Positions 1 to 10,044 of a stretch of DNA of 64,000 nt are shown in pieces. Location: NCBI GenBank assembly GCA_022393335.1, contig JAJEKB010021580.1, positions 150,651-214,650 of the forward strand, written 5' to 3'. The position numbers and the translations under genes were made by a program. Each line of letters begins with the position of its first letter. Within the stretch, counting starts at the first letter, position 1. Below the pieces are notes generated by a model that saw nothing but the letters and a program-made list of their open reading frames with translations, made no database searches and was not told the origin of the DNA. The DNA is from Macrotrachela quadricornifera (Eukaryota; Rotifera; Eurotatoria; Philodinida; Philodinidae).

Positions 1-290
1 AAGAGGTGAACAGAAGTTTCCTGATGAATGTTCGTTTGTGATGTGATATGTGAGGGGATGAGTGAGTAGTAATCTTTGCTTCGAAGTGAGGAGAAGAGGT
101 GAACAGAAGTTTTATGAGTAATGTTCGTTTGTGATATGATGTGTGATGAGGTGAGTGAGTGGCAAGCTTTGCTTTGAAGTGAGGAAAAGAGGTGAACAGA
201 ACTTTCTTAAGAAGTGTTCGCTTGTGATGTGATGTGTGAGGGGATGAGTGAGTGGTAATCTTTGCTTCGAAGTGAGCAAAAGAGGTGAAA
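1..290. repeat. 93-bp tandem repeat, about three copies
   Basis: The phrase aagaggtgaacagaag recurs at 1, 94 and 187, and a fourth unit begins at 280 and breaks off, so the period is 93 bp. Each unit also carries gtgagtgagtggtaatctttgcttcgaagtgag with few changes. The period is a multiple of three but no long reading frame crosses the units. The array starts at the window edge and probably continues outside. A diverged inverted relative (ctgttcacctctt) lies at about 2868-2880. Confidence 0.85.
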
Positions 291-3186
291 TAACTCTTCA
301 TGTATGCGTCTGCGAGATGCATTAATTTTTACAGAGAGACACTATGTTTTAGCTTTGCTGATTTGCATTTCCTCCTTGTGCGCGTTGAAATAAAAATCCT
401 AAAAAAAAAAAACATTATCACTTTTTTGACTCGGTGCGCGCATTGCGAGGAGTCGCTTGGGAGGCGGCAGATCAAGCGACGGCGAGCTTCATATAGTAAA
501 TCATTCATTATAGATGTCGGTAGCGTACGGTGTGTATTTTTTTAAATAATTAAAAAATAATTAAATAATTTTATAAATCGAATAAAAAATATTTTTAAAA
601 ATTTTAGATCATGAAATTGGATAGAATAATCTATAATCTGATGTCAAATGAGAAAATAAATGTTTAATAATAGAGTATTGTGATTCATTGGATGATCGTT
701 TGAACAAATGGATGAGCTGGTCGACATTTGATTACGCTGTATCGTTGATTTCATTTGAAAAAATATTTAATAGGAGAAAGTTGAAAGGAACATTGAATAT
801 ATTTTTGATTTGAATCTGAAGTATCCAAGCAATTACTTCTATTCAACATGATAGAAATCTTTATTGGTATTTCAACGTATGGAATAACTGTTAAATTCCT
901 TTTCAAAAATTGTTTTATATTAATTTCTAAATCATTTATTCAATCAAAAAATGGTAGTTTGATCTGTGTTACTGTGAAGAAATAAGAAATGGTTCGAAGA
1001 AAATCATATATCGAACTCTCATAGTAAAGAATATATTCATGCTTAAAGGTTGTTTGTTTCAGTTCGACGTATTGAATGTGTAATAAACAAGTGATAGTTT
1101 TTCTATACTAATGGATGAGGAAAATAAAAGAATTTTTTACTCCATAAAACTATCTACGATTCCATTTCCAGTGAGCTTTTCTCTGTTTCGTTTTGGAATA
1201 GAATGTATTGAATTGAAGTAAGAATTATATTCATTGATTTAGTAGGTTTTATATAATGGAACAAAACTGATTGTTGCTCACTTTGAGGGTGTAAACATTT
1301 TCGAATAATTACGAGTAAGTTGCTTGTTTGTTTATTTATTTCTAATTTACATTGTTTCATCTTCATTCCGCCAGTGTGCATACAGTGATAGACTATTTTC
1401 AGTGGATGATTTAACATTTCGTTCCATTATCAGCCAAATAAATGAGATATTAGTTAAATAAATATTTTCATCTGGTATATATTCATTAGTAGCACAAACT
1501 CTCCAAAAGAAATAATTGACAACAGATTTCTTATGCAATTGAAACGATCTTTTGTTATAATCGTTATAACAGACCAATATAGCCGAAATCTGGAATCTTC
1601 ATTAGAGCTAGATTTATTGTTCTCAATAATAGATGTTGTTTCAAAATGACAGAGGACTATTTCGATTTGTTTACAATATCTACTCGGACATCGGAAAGTA
1701 CATGGGTCCTACCATTCAATAAGTTACTTTCGTTTCTTCTACTCCGTCAATGTAAAGCATGGCACTCTTACCTTTAAACTTATAAAAACAAAATCCATAC
1801 GTCATCACTTCACTCTTCATCATACAATCAAATTTCTAATCTGTTTCTTTTCTATCGCTCATTCATTCCTTTATACAATAAAAACAACTAGACAGTAAAG
1901 ACAGCAGAAGACAATTCCTGATGCTAAAAATAGCGACGCACTACCACACTAAAGTGAAAATGAACTCACGATTGTTTGTTTCAGTGACCCGAACACGATA
2001 CCAGCAACACTGAAGGTTTTCCATTTTTATACAAAACATATTTCAGATAATTGACTAAACAAAGGATAATTAATCACCATCAATACTTTCACTTTGTTAC
2101 ATAGTAGTCTCACTAATCGCAAGGCCATGAATAATTATGATTTATCACAAAAAAATATAAAATTTCATACCATATTTATTTTCCCACTCAGTTAAACGCT
2201 AAATCATTTCACCCTCAATAACAACATCTGAACCAAGAAAACTTCACCGATACTATCAAAAAGTACTTAAAATGTTACTTTCGGATACTCCCCATAATAA
2301 CTATTTCCTAACCAACACTCATCCTCACCCCACACCATAAATTCGCCGATACGATAAATAATTGTGAACCTACTTCATCCAAAACAGTTCCAATCTTCCC
2401 TCATAACCAAACCTACAGAAAGGCAGCGTGTCACTCAGGAATTTTCTTACCACACCATCAATATCCGCACCAACAACATTGTTTCCCAAACGATAAATAT
2501 AACAACATTTCACCATCTGACTAATGGATAAACCTACTGCGCAACAACTCAATTGCAGGAAATTCAATTACACTTATCCATTCTACCATCACCACATACT
2601 ATACAAACTTAACTATTTAACAAATGGACATAATAATTCCCAATTCAATATATTCTAAGACTAACCTACACCATAACAGATTAAACTGAGATGATTTCCG
2701 TAAACTCAACTTTTCACAGGTGAAAAATTCAGTTTAACACCGCAAATATTCAAATCTCAAAAAGAAACAATCTACTTTCTTACATCTGAAACACTCCACA
2801 AGATTCGACTAACTGCCTCCTTCTCCTCACTTTATCACTTTATAAAAAAACATTCATTACGAACCTACTGTTCACCTCTTTTTCTAATTTCACGAGTAAG
2901 TAGGTTTTCTGATTGTTATTTCGTGGATACAGATAAGTGGAATGAAAGTTGGGAAAATGTTGTTGAATAATGTATGAGAAGTTATGTTAATTACTGGTGG
3001 ATTTGACATTGATGGAAGGATGGTTATGCTGCTGTTTAGAGAAGGTTTTCAAGCCATAGATCGTATATGTTGTTTTTCCGGTTTTGCTGAGGTGTCTTGA
3101 TCGTGGAGTATAATATCTCTTAAAAGAATTGAGAGATTTGCCGTGTTAGATATCGGATGTATTATTGTTGTTTCTGTTTGTTGTCG
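291..3186. other. No gene recognised; GC island at 425-490
   Basis: AT-rich sequence without a convincing coding exon. At 425-490 there is a small GC-rich patch with two possible hairpins (GACTC 428-432 with GAGTC 450-454; TCGCTTG 453-459 with CAAGCGA 473-479; the two share bases 453-454). From about 2100 to 2870 the plus strand is poor in G, and its end resembles the reverse complement of the 93-bp repeat, so the stretch may be old repeat-derived DNA. Confidence 0.4.
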
Positions 3187-3339
3187 ATAGTTTGCATACA
3201 TGTAGAACTCGAAGACTCTACTCGAGTATTAAAAATTTTACTCGAGTTTTCAACTATTCATACATGAAAGATTAACGACGCTAACTACAGGATGCTTGCT
3301 GCAGGATGCTAGAAGTAATACACGTATGTTGAGGGTGGG

Positions 3340-3428
3340 CCATAGGTGTGGGTGAGGCTATTAGAGGTGAGGCCATAGGTGTGGGTGAGGCTGTTAGAGG
3401 TGAGGCCATCGATGTGGGTGAGGGTGAC
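3340..3428. repeat. 33-bp minisatellite inside the hAT MITE
   Basis: Three units start at 3345, 3378 and 3411, each beginning ggtgtgggtgagg or gatgtgggtgagg. The array lies wholly inside the transposable element at 3195-3746. Confidence 0.8.
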
Positions 3429-3534
3429 AGTGTCAGAAGTGAGTGCATGGGTGTTGCTGATGTTGTCAAACAGCCGCTAGTTGTAGGTTATTGTCAAATG
3501 CAAGTGACATTGTCTCTCCTCGTTCGATTAGTTT

Positions 3535-3675
3535 CAGCATCCTGCAGGCTGGAGCTTGTAGGCGGCACGATGCAAACAGCATACTGCGGGCAGCATCCTG
3601 TGGGCTGCATCCTGTAGGCAGCATCCTGTGGGCAACAACCTGTAGGCAGTATCCTGCAGGCAGCATCCTGTAGAT
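3535..3675. repeat. About 15-bp minisatellite inside the hAT MITE
   Basis: Variants of gcagcatcctgtagg repeat about every 14-15 bp across 3535-3675, including gcatcctgtgggct and gcagtatcctgcagg. A related word (caggatgcttgctgcaggatgct) sits at about 3288-3310 near the left arm, so the array may once have spanned more of the element. Confidence 0.75.
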
Positions 3676-3754
3676 AGAAGTTGAATAGTTGAAAACTCGA
3701 GTAAAGTTTTAATACTCGAATCGAATTAACGAGTTCTACACTACTGATAGTTTG

Positions 3755-4776
3755 AGTTAAGTTGAATGAATATAAATAGCATTATGAAAAAGTTGAATAA
3801 TCTTGAGTTTTTATAAATAATTTTACAGAATACGAAAATATTTCAGAAAACTAAAAAAAATATTATTTTTGAAGATAGTGAATAATCAGGAGTTTGATAG
3901 TATTGAATAGAAAAATTACATTATGCTTCGAGTGTATGTATACACAGAATAAAAGAAAGAAACAGTATATCAAGATGTGCTAAAAATAAATGTGTAATGT
4001 CGTGGTAAGGCGGCTTGAGAACGAGCAAACAACTTAGGGATACAATGGTCGGAAGATAAAAATTGTGAAATGCTTCCTAACGACAGTTTTATTCGTCATA
4101 GTTTTCATCCACATCTATCTTTCATGAGTAGACCAGAGTAGAGCGAATATTTTCGAAATAGCTTTTGATGTAAATAGGAATAGAAATTTTCGATTTTAAT
4201 CGTTCAAAAAAGGAAGACAGTTCTCATCGAATCTTATTTATCGAATACTTTGATAATCTTTTTCAAAGATATCTCCAAGGTTTTTTCAAAAAATTAAAAA
4301 AAGAAATTTATGTATTCAAGATTAAAACATCCATTTTCTTCTTTGAAACTGAAGATTTTTAAAAATACTTCGATTATTCACTCGAAAAAATTTTCCGAAA
4401 GAAATAGACGGTATTTAAGATGGTGTAAACTGACATCTTGTTTCCAACAATGAAAAGTATAGACCTTTCGTTTTTATTTCTATCAAAATTAGTTATTTAT
4501 TTTCTTATTAATGTGTATAAGTACCACTGTTTATTATGAACTACTTTTCATACACTAAACTAATTTTTTCGTCTAAATTAAATATATTAGAAGATGCAGA
4601 TCTGAAATTTCGTCACTTTGTATAGTTGGTTAACGAATAAAACATAAAAAGTGAATCACTTGAAGTGCACTTTATTAAAGTGTAGGGATTGTCTTATAGA
4701 TTCATTTGTTTTTTTCTTTCATCTGTATTTATTTTTTTTTTGGTTAAAAATAAAGTCGCACTTATGAGCTAAATAA
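3755..4776. other. No gene recognised
   Basis: AT-rich non-coding sequence between two transposable elements. I see no exon, repeat array or RNA gene here. Confidence 0.4.
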
Positions 4777-4778
4777 TA

Positions 4779-5503
4779 CTAGGTTGGAAAAAAACTTTTG
4801 ATAGGGGGTGGGGTGAGGTATCTCTATATTTTCAAATAGAGTTAATAATCAATTTTACACTAAATGAAAGTCCATCAAAAACGGGATTTCGAAGTGCAGC
4901 TAGCCATTCATAACGATGAGAATGGTCTATAGAAATCCGGAAAGTTTCAGATTTTAGACATATAATTGTATTTTTCATGGGGTAGTCAAGCACAAAAGCA
5001 TCAAGTTCTTGAAAATATTTTTTACCTAGTGGACTTTGTAGAGGTCTATTCGCTGATCATTTTGGAAAGAAAAAATTACAGAAGTTCATCAATAACTAAC
5101 AACAAGAGGAGCGAAATACTGAAAATTTCAAACTGTTATGACTGATAGAACTAACACGTGTGTGAATATTTTGATCCTATTATTGTTATTTATTGATAAA
5201 GTTTAATAGTTTTTTTTCAAAATGATCAGCGAGAAGAGCTCTGCAAAGCCCACAAAATAAAAAATATCTTCAAGAGCTTGACGTGTTTGCGCTCGACTAC
5301 TCCATGAAAAGTACAATTATATGTCTAAAATCTGAAACTTTCCGTATTTCTATAGATCATTCTCATCTTTGTGAATGACTAGCCGCACTTCGAAATCCCG
5401 TTTTTGATGGACTTTCATTTAGTGTAAAATTGATTATTAACTCTGTTTGAAAATATAGAAATGCCTCACCCCACCCCCTATCAAAAGTTTTTTTCCAACC
5501 TAG
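4779..5503. mobile_element. Fold-back (long inverted repeat) element with TA target site, 725 bp
   Basis: The left arm (4779 to about 5070) is the near-exact reverse complement of the right arm (about 5213-5503); arms are about 290 bp around a 140-bp spacer. Outer ends are ctaggttggaaaaaaacttt and its complement, each flanked by TA (4777-4778, 5504-5505), as expected of the Tc1/mariner superfamily. There is no transposase; the only readable pieces are short. It is best described as a fold-back MITE mobilised in trans. Confidence 0.85.
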
Positions 5504-5835
5504 TATAAGGCAAATAAACAAAATAAAATCAGTAAAGTAAGTGAATTATTTCGATGTCACAAAAGTATTTGACATCACCAATCATAAAGTTGTTCAATGT
5601 AAAATTATTTAAAAAATTCTTTTTCTAAACTTTTAAAATTAGTTGGAGCAACATTTGTTACTATAACATATAGGAAGAAAAAGAACAAACAACTTTGATC
5701 AACTATTTAATCATCTACATATTTCGTTTTCTTAACAAATATTTTTCATCAAGCTACGATGCGAACTCTATTCATTTCTGACAAAGTTCAAATATTATTA
5801 TTATTATATCTATATATAATTATCGAATTATCGCC

Positions 5836-6313
5836 ATGGGAATAATCTGTCCGAAGCCACCCAGGATCAGCACTGACCTTTTAAAAACAATTGCTGAAGC
5901 TGTTCATATGTCAGTTGTCACTCTTGCTGGATCTTTCGCAGTGAGTTTTATATAATCTCATCAAAAGAATTATTTTTATTTTAAAAGTGAAAATATTCTT
6001 CTAGTTCTATCTCTATACAATCTGTCTTTTTTATTGAATACAATATTTTAATGTTTATTAGGCTGAAAAAGAGCGTATTGTGGAAGAAATGCACAAATTA
6101 TCACCCAAACTCTATGAAAATCTTCTTTATGAAGATTATCCAGGTAAGGATGAATCAGCTGTCAATGCATTGGCTTGCAAAAATGTCACATCAAATGAAG
6201 CAAAGGCACAATCTGTAAAACAAGTGACTGAACAAATTCAGTTTCAAATAGATGAAGAAATAGACAAGGTACATCCTTCTGCACGTGAACTTTTGAAAAA
6301 AGCAATCGAATAA
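5836..6313 (+). CDS. Unknown small two-exon protein, 118 aa, apparently ended early
   Basis: Exon 1 is 5836-5940 (ATG at 5836, in tcgccATGg), the intron 5941-6061 has a GTGAGT donor and ATTAG acceptor, and exon 2 is 6062-6313. The joined frame encodes a hydrophilic, Glu/Lys-rich, probably helical protein without a signal peptide or membrane segment; I do not recognise its family. The stop TAA at 6311-6313 interrupts a charged helix, and the same frame continues for 24 sensible codons (AVEKSFNEFVKKIKS, then a Thr/Lys tail) to TAA at 6386-6388. The simplest reading is a recent nonsense mutation of a 143-residue protein. An AATAAA lies near 6427. It stands alone between two transposable elements. 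Confidence 0.65.
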
Positions 6314-6388
6314 GCAGTGGAAAAATCCTTCAACGAATTTGTTAAAAAGATCAAAAGTAATGATACACAAACAAAAACAAAAACTTAA

Positions 6389-6909
6389 TTAAACATATTC
6401 AATTACATTTTATTATTTTTATCTTGAATAAATAAATACCTCTCTGAATATTTACACGAAATCTGTATAACAAAAGTCACAACTATTTATATATTGATTC
6501 AAATTTTCAAGATTTATAGATCATTGTCAAGGATCAAAAACGTACGAATTCGTTTTTACAAATTCATCAGTATAATTCTTCACGTTTCATATCAAAGATA
6601 TAATGATTATATTCTAATTTTAATTTGATACTAAATGTGATAAAGCACATTGTAGAAAATATTCATGTTCATTAATTATCTATGAAAATAAACTATGTGA
6701 ATGTCGATAGATGTTCTTCGTTTTCTTTATCTTATAAACACAGATAATTAAATTAAAGATCTCGTAGTTTGACGAATTAAAGTATAATTCATTTCTTTAT
6801 TTGTACATAAAATCGAATTTCCAATTAGAATAATGTATATGAAAATTTTCCTTTTCGTCTGATCAACAACTCAATACACTTCAACTATGGAAACAACTTT
6901 TTTTCACTA
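6389..6909. other. 3' flank and spacer, no gene recognised
   Basis: Contains the probable polyadenylation signal of the preceding gene (AATAAATAAA near 6427) and otherwise AT-rich sequence in which I see nothing further. Confidence 0.4.
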
Positions 6910-6913
6910 TTAA

Positions 6914-7924
6914 CCCTTAAAAGCCGAATGTCCACTCCAGTGGACATTGCAATAATTGCAATAAAAAGCGTTTGAAAAGTATTTCTACAAAAACCAGTGG
7001 TTTTCTAGATTTAACAAACTTCATAGGTCATAGAGGGCAAAAAAAATCATTCCAAGTGATTGTGAGACTAAACAATGGAGCTTTCAAGGTGGCTGAATTC
7101 TTGGATGTCATTTTTGTACTTTGTAACCTTTCTCTGTTCATGAATATTGGATTAAAATTCCTGTTTTTGACCAATTTCGCTAGACGAACCACTACACTAT
7201 AGCATGAAACTATCCTATGAACTTTGGATTGATCTACTGCTAGGCTACAGCACTGTAAAGAAAATATCCATTAGAATGGACATTCGGTCATAACAGACTA
7301 AAACACGTGAAAAGTGTAAACATTTCTAAGATGAAACTTAAGCGATTTTTGTTTGTGTCCCATCGTAGGACGGTACGACGTTATCGAGGAGTCAAAGGAA
7401 AGACCATCTTTTTAATTCAATCGTCGAAAATCTTCGATGATCACTAGGTTCTTCTTAGTTGAGGGTAGAAACAATTATTCAGCTTTGGTTCCACATCCTT
7501 CGCAACCACTCTAATTTGGCTCTAAAACAGCATTGAACAGCTGCTTCTTCGATATAGCAGAATCAGTAATGCACATATTTGATAATCCCTTTCTCCTCGT
7601 GGTTATTGATCCAATGACCGTTCAAAGACCCCATGATCAAGCATTCTAACGTAATAAAAAAGGCATAGATATAGAAAAACTATGAAATATCACTTCGATT
7701 GATCATTTTCGTGTCGAAAACAAAATCGAAACGGTGATTCGATGAAAAAAACTCTTTTCAAATTAACTAACAGCAGAAAAAATTGTTGACCTGTTAAGAC
7801 CGAATGTCCATTCTAATGGACTTTCTGTCCCCATTGTGGTATAATCATATTGAGGGTGCAGAAGCTCTGTTTTAGTTATTGATTCTTCCATATTGTTATA
7901 GAAACCTGCTTCGGCTTTTAAGGG
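6914..7924. mobile_element. piggyBac-like non-autonomous element, 1,011 bp
   Basis: TTAA occurs immediately outside both ends (6910-6913 and 7925-7928), and the ends are inverted repeats CCCTTAAAAGCCGAA / TTCGGCTTTTAAGGG. Both features are those of piggyBac elements. Three palindromic modules of 18 bp (TGTCCACT-CC-AGTGGACA at 6929-6946, related ones at 7265-7282 and 7805-7822) lie inside, a possible transposase-binding array. No recognisable transposase is present. Confidence 0.8.
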
Positions 7925-7928
7925 TTAA

Positions 7929-8305
7929 ACATCGCTAGAAATCTTGATGAATATTTCTAAATAATATTTGATTGACTTGTTGGATTTGTCAAAGATTACT
8001 TGTTAAGCGACCAGTTCATCAGAATCAAACTAATACTGAACTTGTAAGGGTTTAGTCGACACTAATTCTGACATAGTTAAATATTACATGTTTTTAAATT
8101 AATTAGTCTGGTTTTTGAAATATTAACTGAGCAAAAAATACTGATTCAATAAAATAACGTCGTTAATGTATGTTAAAATAAGAATGAAATTTATGAAAAA
8201 AAAATGAATGTAGTTATAAAAAATGTTAGTTTGCCATATTAAAAATTAGAAAGAAACTTCCAGTTTTTAATTATTGTTCGTTGTTTCCGTGACATCTTGC
8301 ATGTC
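7929..8305. other. No gene recognised
   Basis: AT-rich spacer between the piggyBac-like element and the last exon of the LRR gene. I see nothing supportable in it. Confidence 0.4.
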
Positions 8306-10044
8306 TCACCAGGGACGGGTGTCTTGAGGCTCCAATACAGGAGGTGTCTGTATGAAATAGTGAGTTAGTGACAGAATGAGAACATTGTGGAGGAGGGAAG
8401 AAATTATGTTATTACTTCATATTCACGAGCATTGGTAAGATCTTATACTAATGGTGAATTAATGTCATTGTAGGAAAGATCTATTGTGATGAGTGTCTGA
8501 GAATGACATAAATAGTTCAGTGAATTATATAATGTGGGGATGGAAAAGAGAAGAGTGATAATGTTACTTTATTTTGTTGTAGAGCATTAACAAAATGTTT
8601 TGCTCCTGTATCAAAAATCCAATTGTCACAAAGGTTTAGCGTTGTGAGTGTCTGCATGAGATAGTAAATGAATGATAAGTTATGAACGTTAGATGGGAGT
8701 GATAACGTTACTGTATTTCGATGTAGAGCATTGACAAGATGTTCTGCTCCTTCAGACCCGATCCCATTCCTGTAAATATTCAATGCAGTGAGTGTTTGTG
8801 TAACAGAGTCAATGAATCAGCAAATAAGAAGCTGAGGAATGAATGAATATTGTTACTTTATTTTGTTGTAGAGCATTGGCAAGATGTTCTGTTCCTTTAT
8901 CGCCGATGTCATTTTCTTCGAGATGCAGTGTGGTGAGTGTCTGTGTGAAAGAGTAAGTGAGTGAGATGATGAAAAACTTGGGGATGAAAGAACAATAATG
9001 TTACTTCATTTTGCTGTAGAGCAATGGCAAGGTGTTTTGTTTCTTCAACGCCGATTTCATTACTACCGAGTTTCAGTATACAGAGTGTCTGTATGAGATA
9101 GTGAATGAATGGTAAGACAAGAAAGTTATATAGGAGAGATAAGGTTACTTTATTTTGTTTTAGAGCATTGGCAAGATGTTTAGCTCCCAGACTTCCGATG
9201 CCGCTCCTATAGAGTTTCAGTATAGAGAGTGTCTGTATGAAATAGCAAATGAATAATAAGATAAGAAAATAAGATAGGAGAGATATGTTACCTTAGTTTG
9301 TTTTAGAGCATTAGCAAGATGTTCCATGCCTTGACTGCCAATCCTGTCATAAAAAGAATGTTACTTCGTTTTGTTGTAGTGCATTGGCAAGATGCTCTGC
9401 TCCTTGTGCACCGATTTTATTTTTATTGATGTACAGTGTGGTGAGTGTCTATATGTTATAGTGAGTAAGTGGTCAATAGAATGAGAAGATTAAATGAAAA
9501 AGTTGATATTACCATATTTTGTTGTAATCCATTGGCCAGATGTTCTGCTGCTTGATCATCGATTTGATTGTCACTAAGATCCAGTGTAGTGAGTGTCTGT
9601 ATGTTACAGTGAGTGAGTAAGTGATAAGACAAGAAGATTGAGTGGAAGAAGTAATATTACTTTATTTTGTCGTAATACATCAGCAAGATGTTGTGCTGCT
9701 TGATGATCAATTTCATTGTTATTGAGGTTCAGTGTGGTAATTGTCTGTATGAGACAGTGAGACAATGATAGGATAAGATAGCTTGAGAAAGAGAAAGATA
9801 AATGTTACCTGATCTTTTATCAGAACATCGACAAAATATTTTGTTGCTTGTGCGTCGATAAAATTGCCGGAGAGATTTACCGTGGTGTATGTCTGAATGT
9901 CATGATGGATGAACGGATGATAGAACGAAAGCATTAAGAAGACAGGAAGAATAATGTTACCTGGTTATTTTGTAGAGTAATGGCAAACAATCGTGTCTTT
10001 TCTGAAGCAATTTGACTCCCTTGAAGGTCTAGCGTGGCGAGTGC
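8306..10044 (-). pseudogene. Leucine-rich-repeat gene (NLRC3/RNI type), one exon per repeat, decaying
   Basis: Ten full exons of exactly 84 bp each encode one 28-residue repeat of the pattern TLTTLNLxxNxIGxxGAEHLANALQQNK: 9961-10044, 9809-9892, 9661-9744, 9513-9596, 9365-9448, 9149-9232, 9005-9088, 8857-8940, 8712-8795, 8568-8651. Between them are short introns with GTAAC/GTAAT donors and CAG or TAG acceptors. A further exon at 8416-8496 has an in-frame TAA (8443-8445), and a possible last exon 8306-8347 reads TPPVLEPQDTRPW and stop. Damage: the repeat at 9292 to about 9350 has lost its first third and its intron, and the acceptor before 8712-8795 reads AA instead of AG (8796). No 5' exons were found beyond 10044. 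Repeats of this kind form the ligand-binding ribonuclease-inhibitor-like solenoid of NLR proteins; no nucleotide-binding domain is present here. Confidence 0.8.

Larger units (their letters stand above)
3195..3746. mobile_element. Non-autonomous hAT-type element (MITE), 552 bp
   Basis: Perfect 8-bp direct repeats atagtttg flank the element at 3187-3194 and 3747-3754. The ends form inverted repeats of about 60 bp (3201-3260 against 3681-3740, sharing gtagaactcg and actcgagttttcaactattc). The right terminus read inward is CAGTAGTGTAGAACTCG, which fits the CA-G-rich ends of hAT elements; the left terminus is more diverged (CATACATGTAGAAC). There is no transposase inside; the interior consists of short tandem repeats. 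Family assignment rests on target-site length and termini only. Confidence 0.85.

Noticed and set aside
300..545. 81-codon frame over a GC-rich patch with two possible hairpins
   Set aside because: Composition changes abruptly, no family pattern, no splice signals, and the hairpins overlap; not enough for a gene or an RNA.
2370..2567. Minus-strand frame with several Cys and hydrophobic residues
   Set aside because: It lies in strand-biased low-G sequence; no repeat or domain pattern and no supporting exons.
6972..7202. 76-codon frame inside the piggyBac-like element as possible transposase
   Set aside because: No DDD catalytic context or similarity to the C-terminal zinc finger could be seen.
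9340..9365. 21-bp intron between LRR exons
   Set aside because: GT and AG ends exist, but the join shifts the frame and the size is too small; a deletion explains it better.
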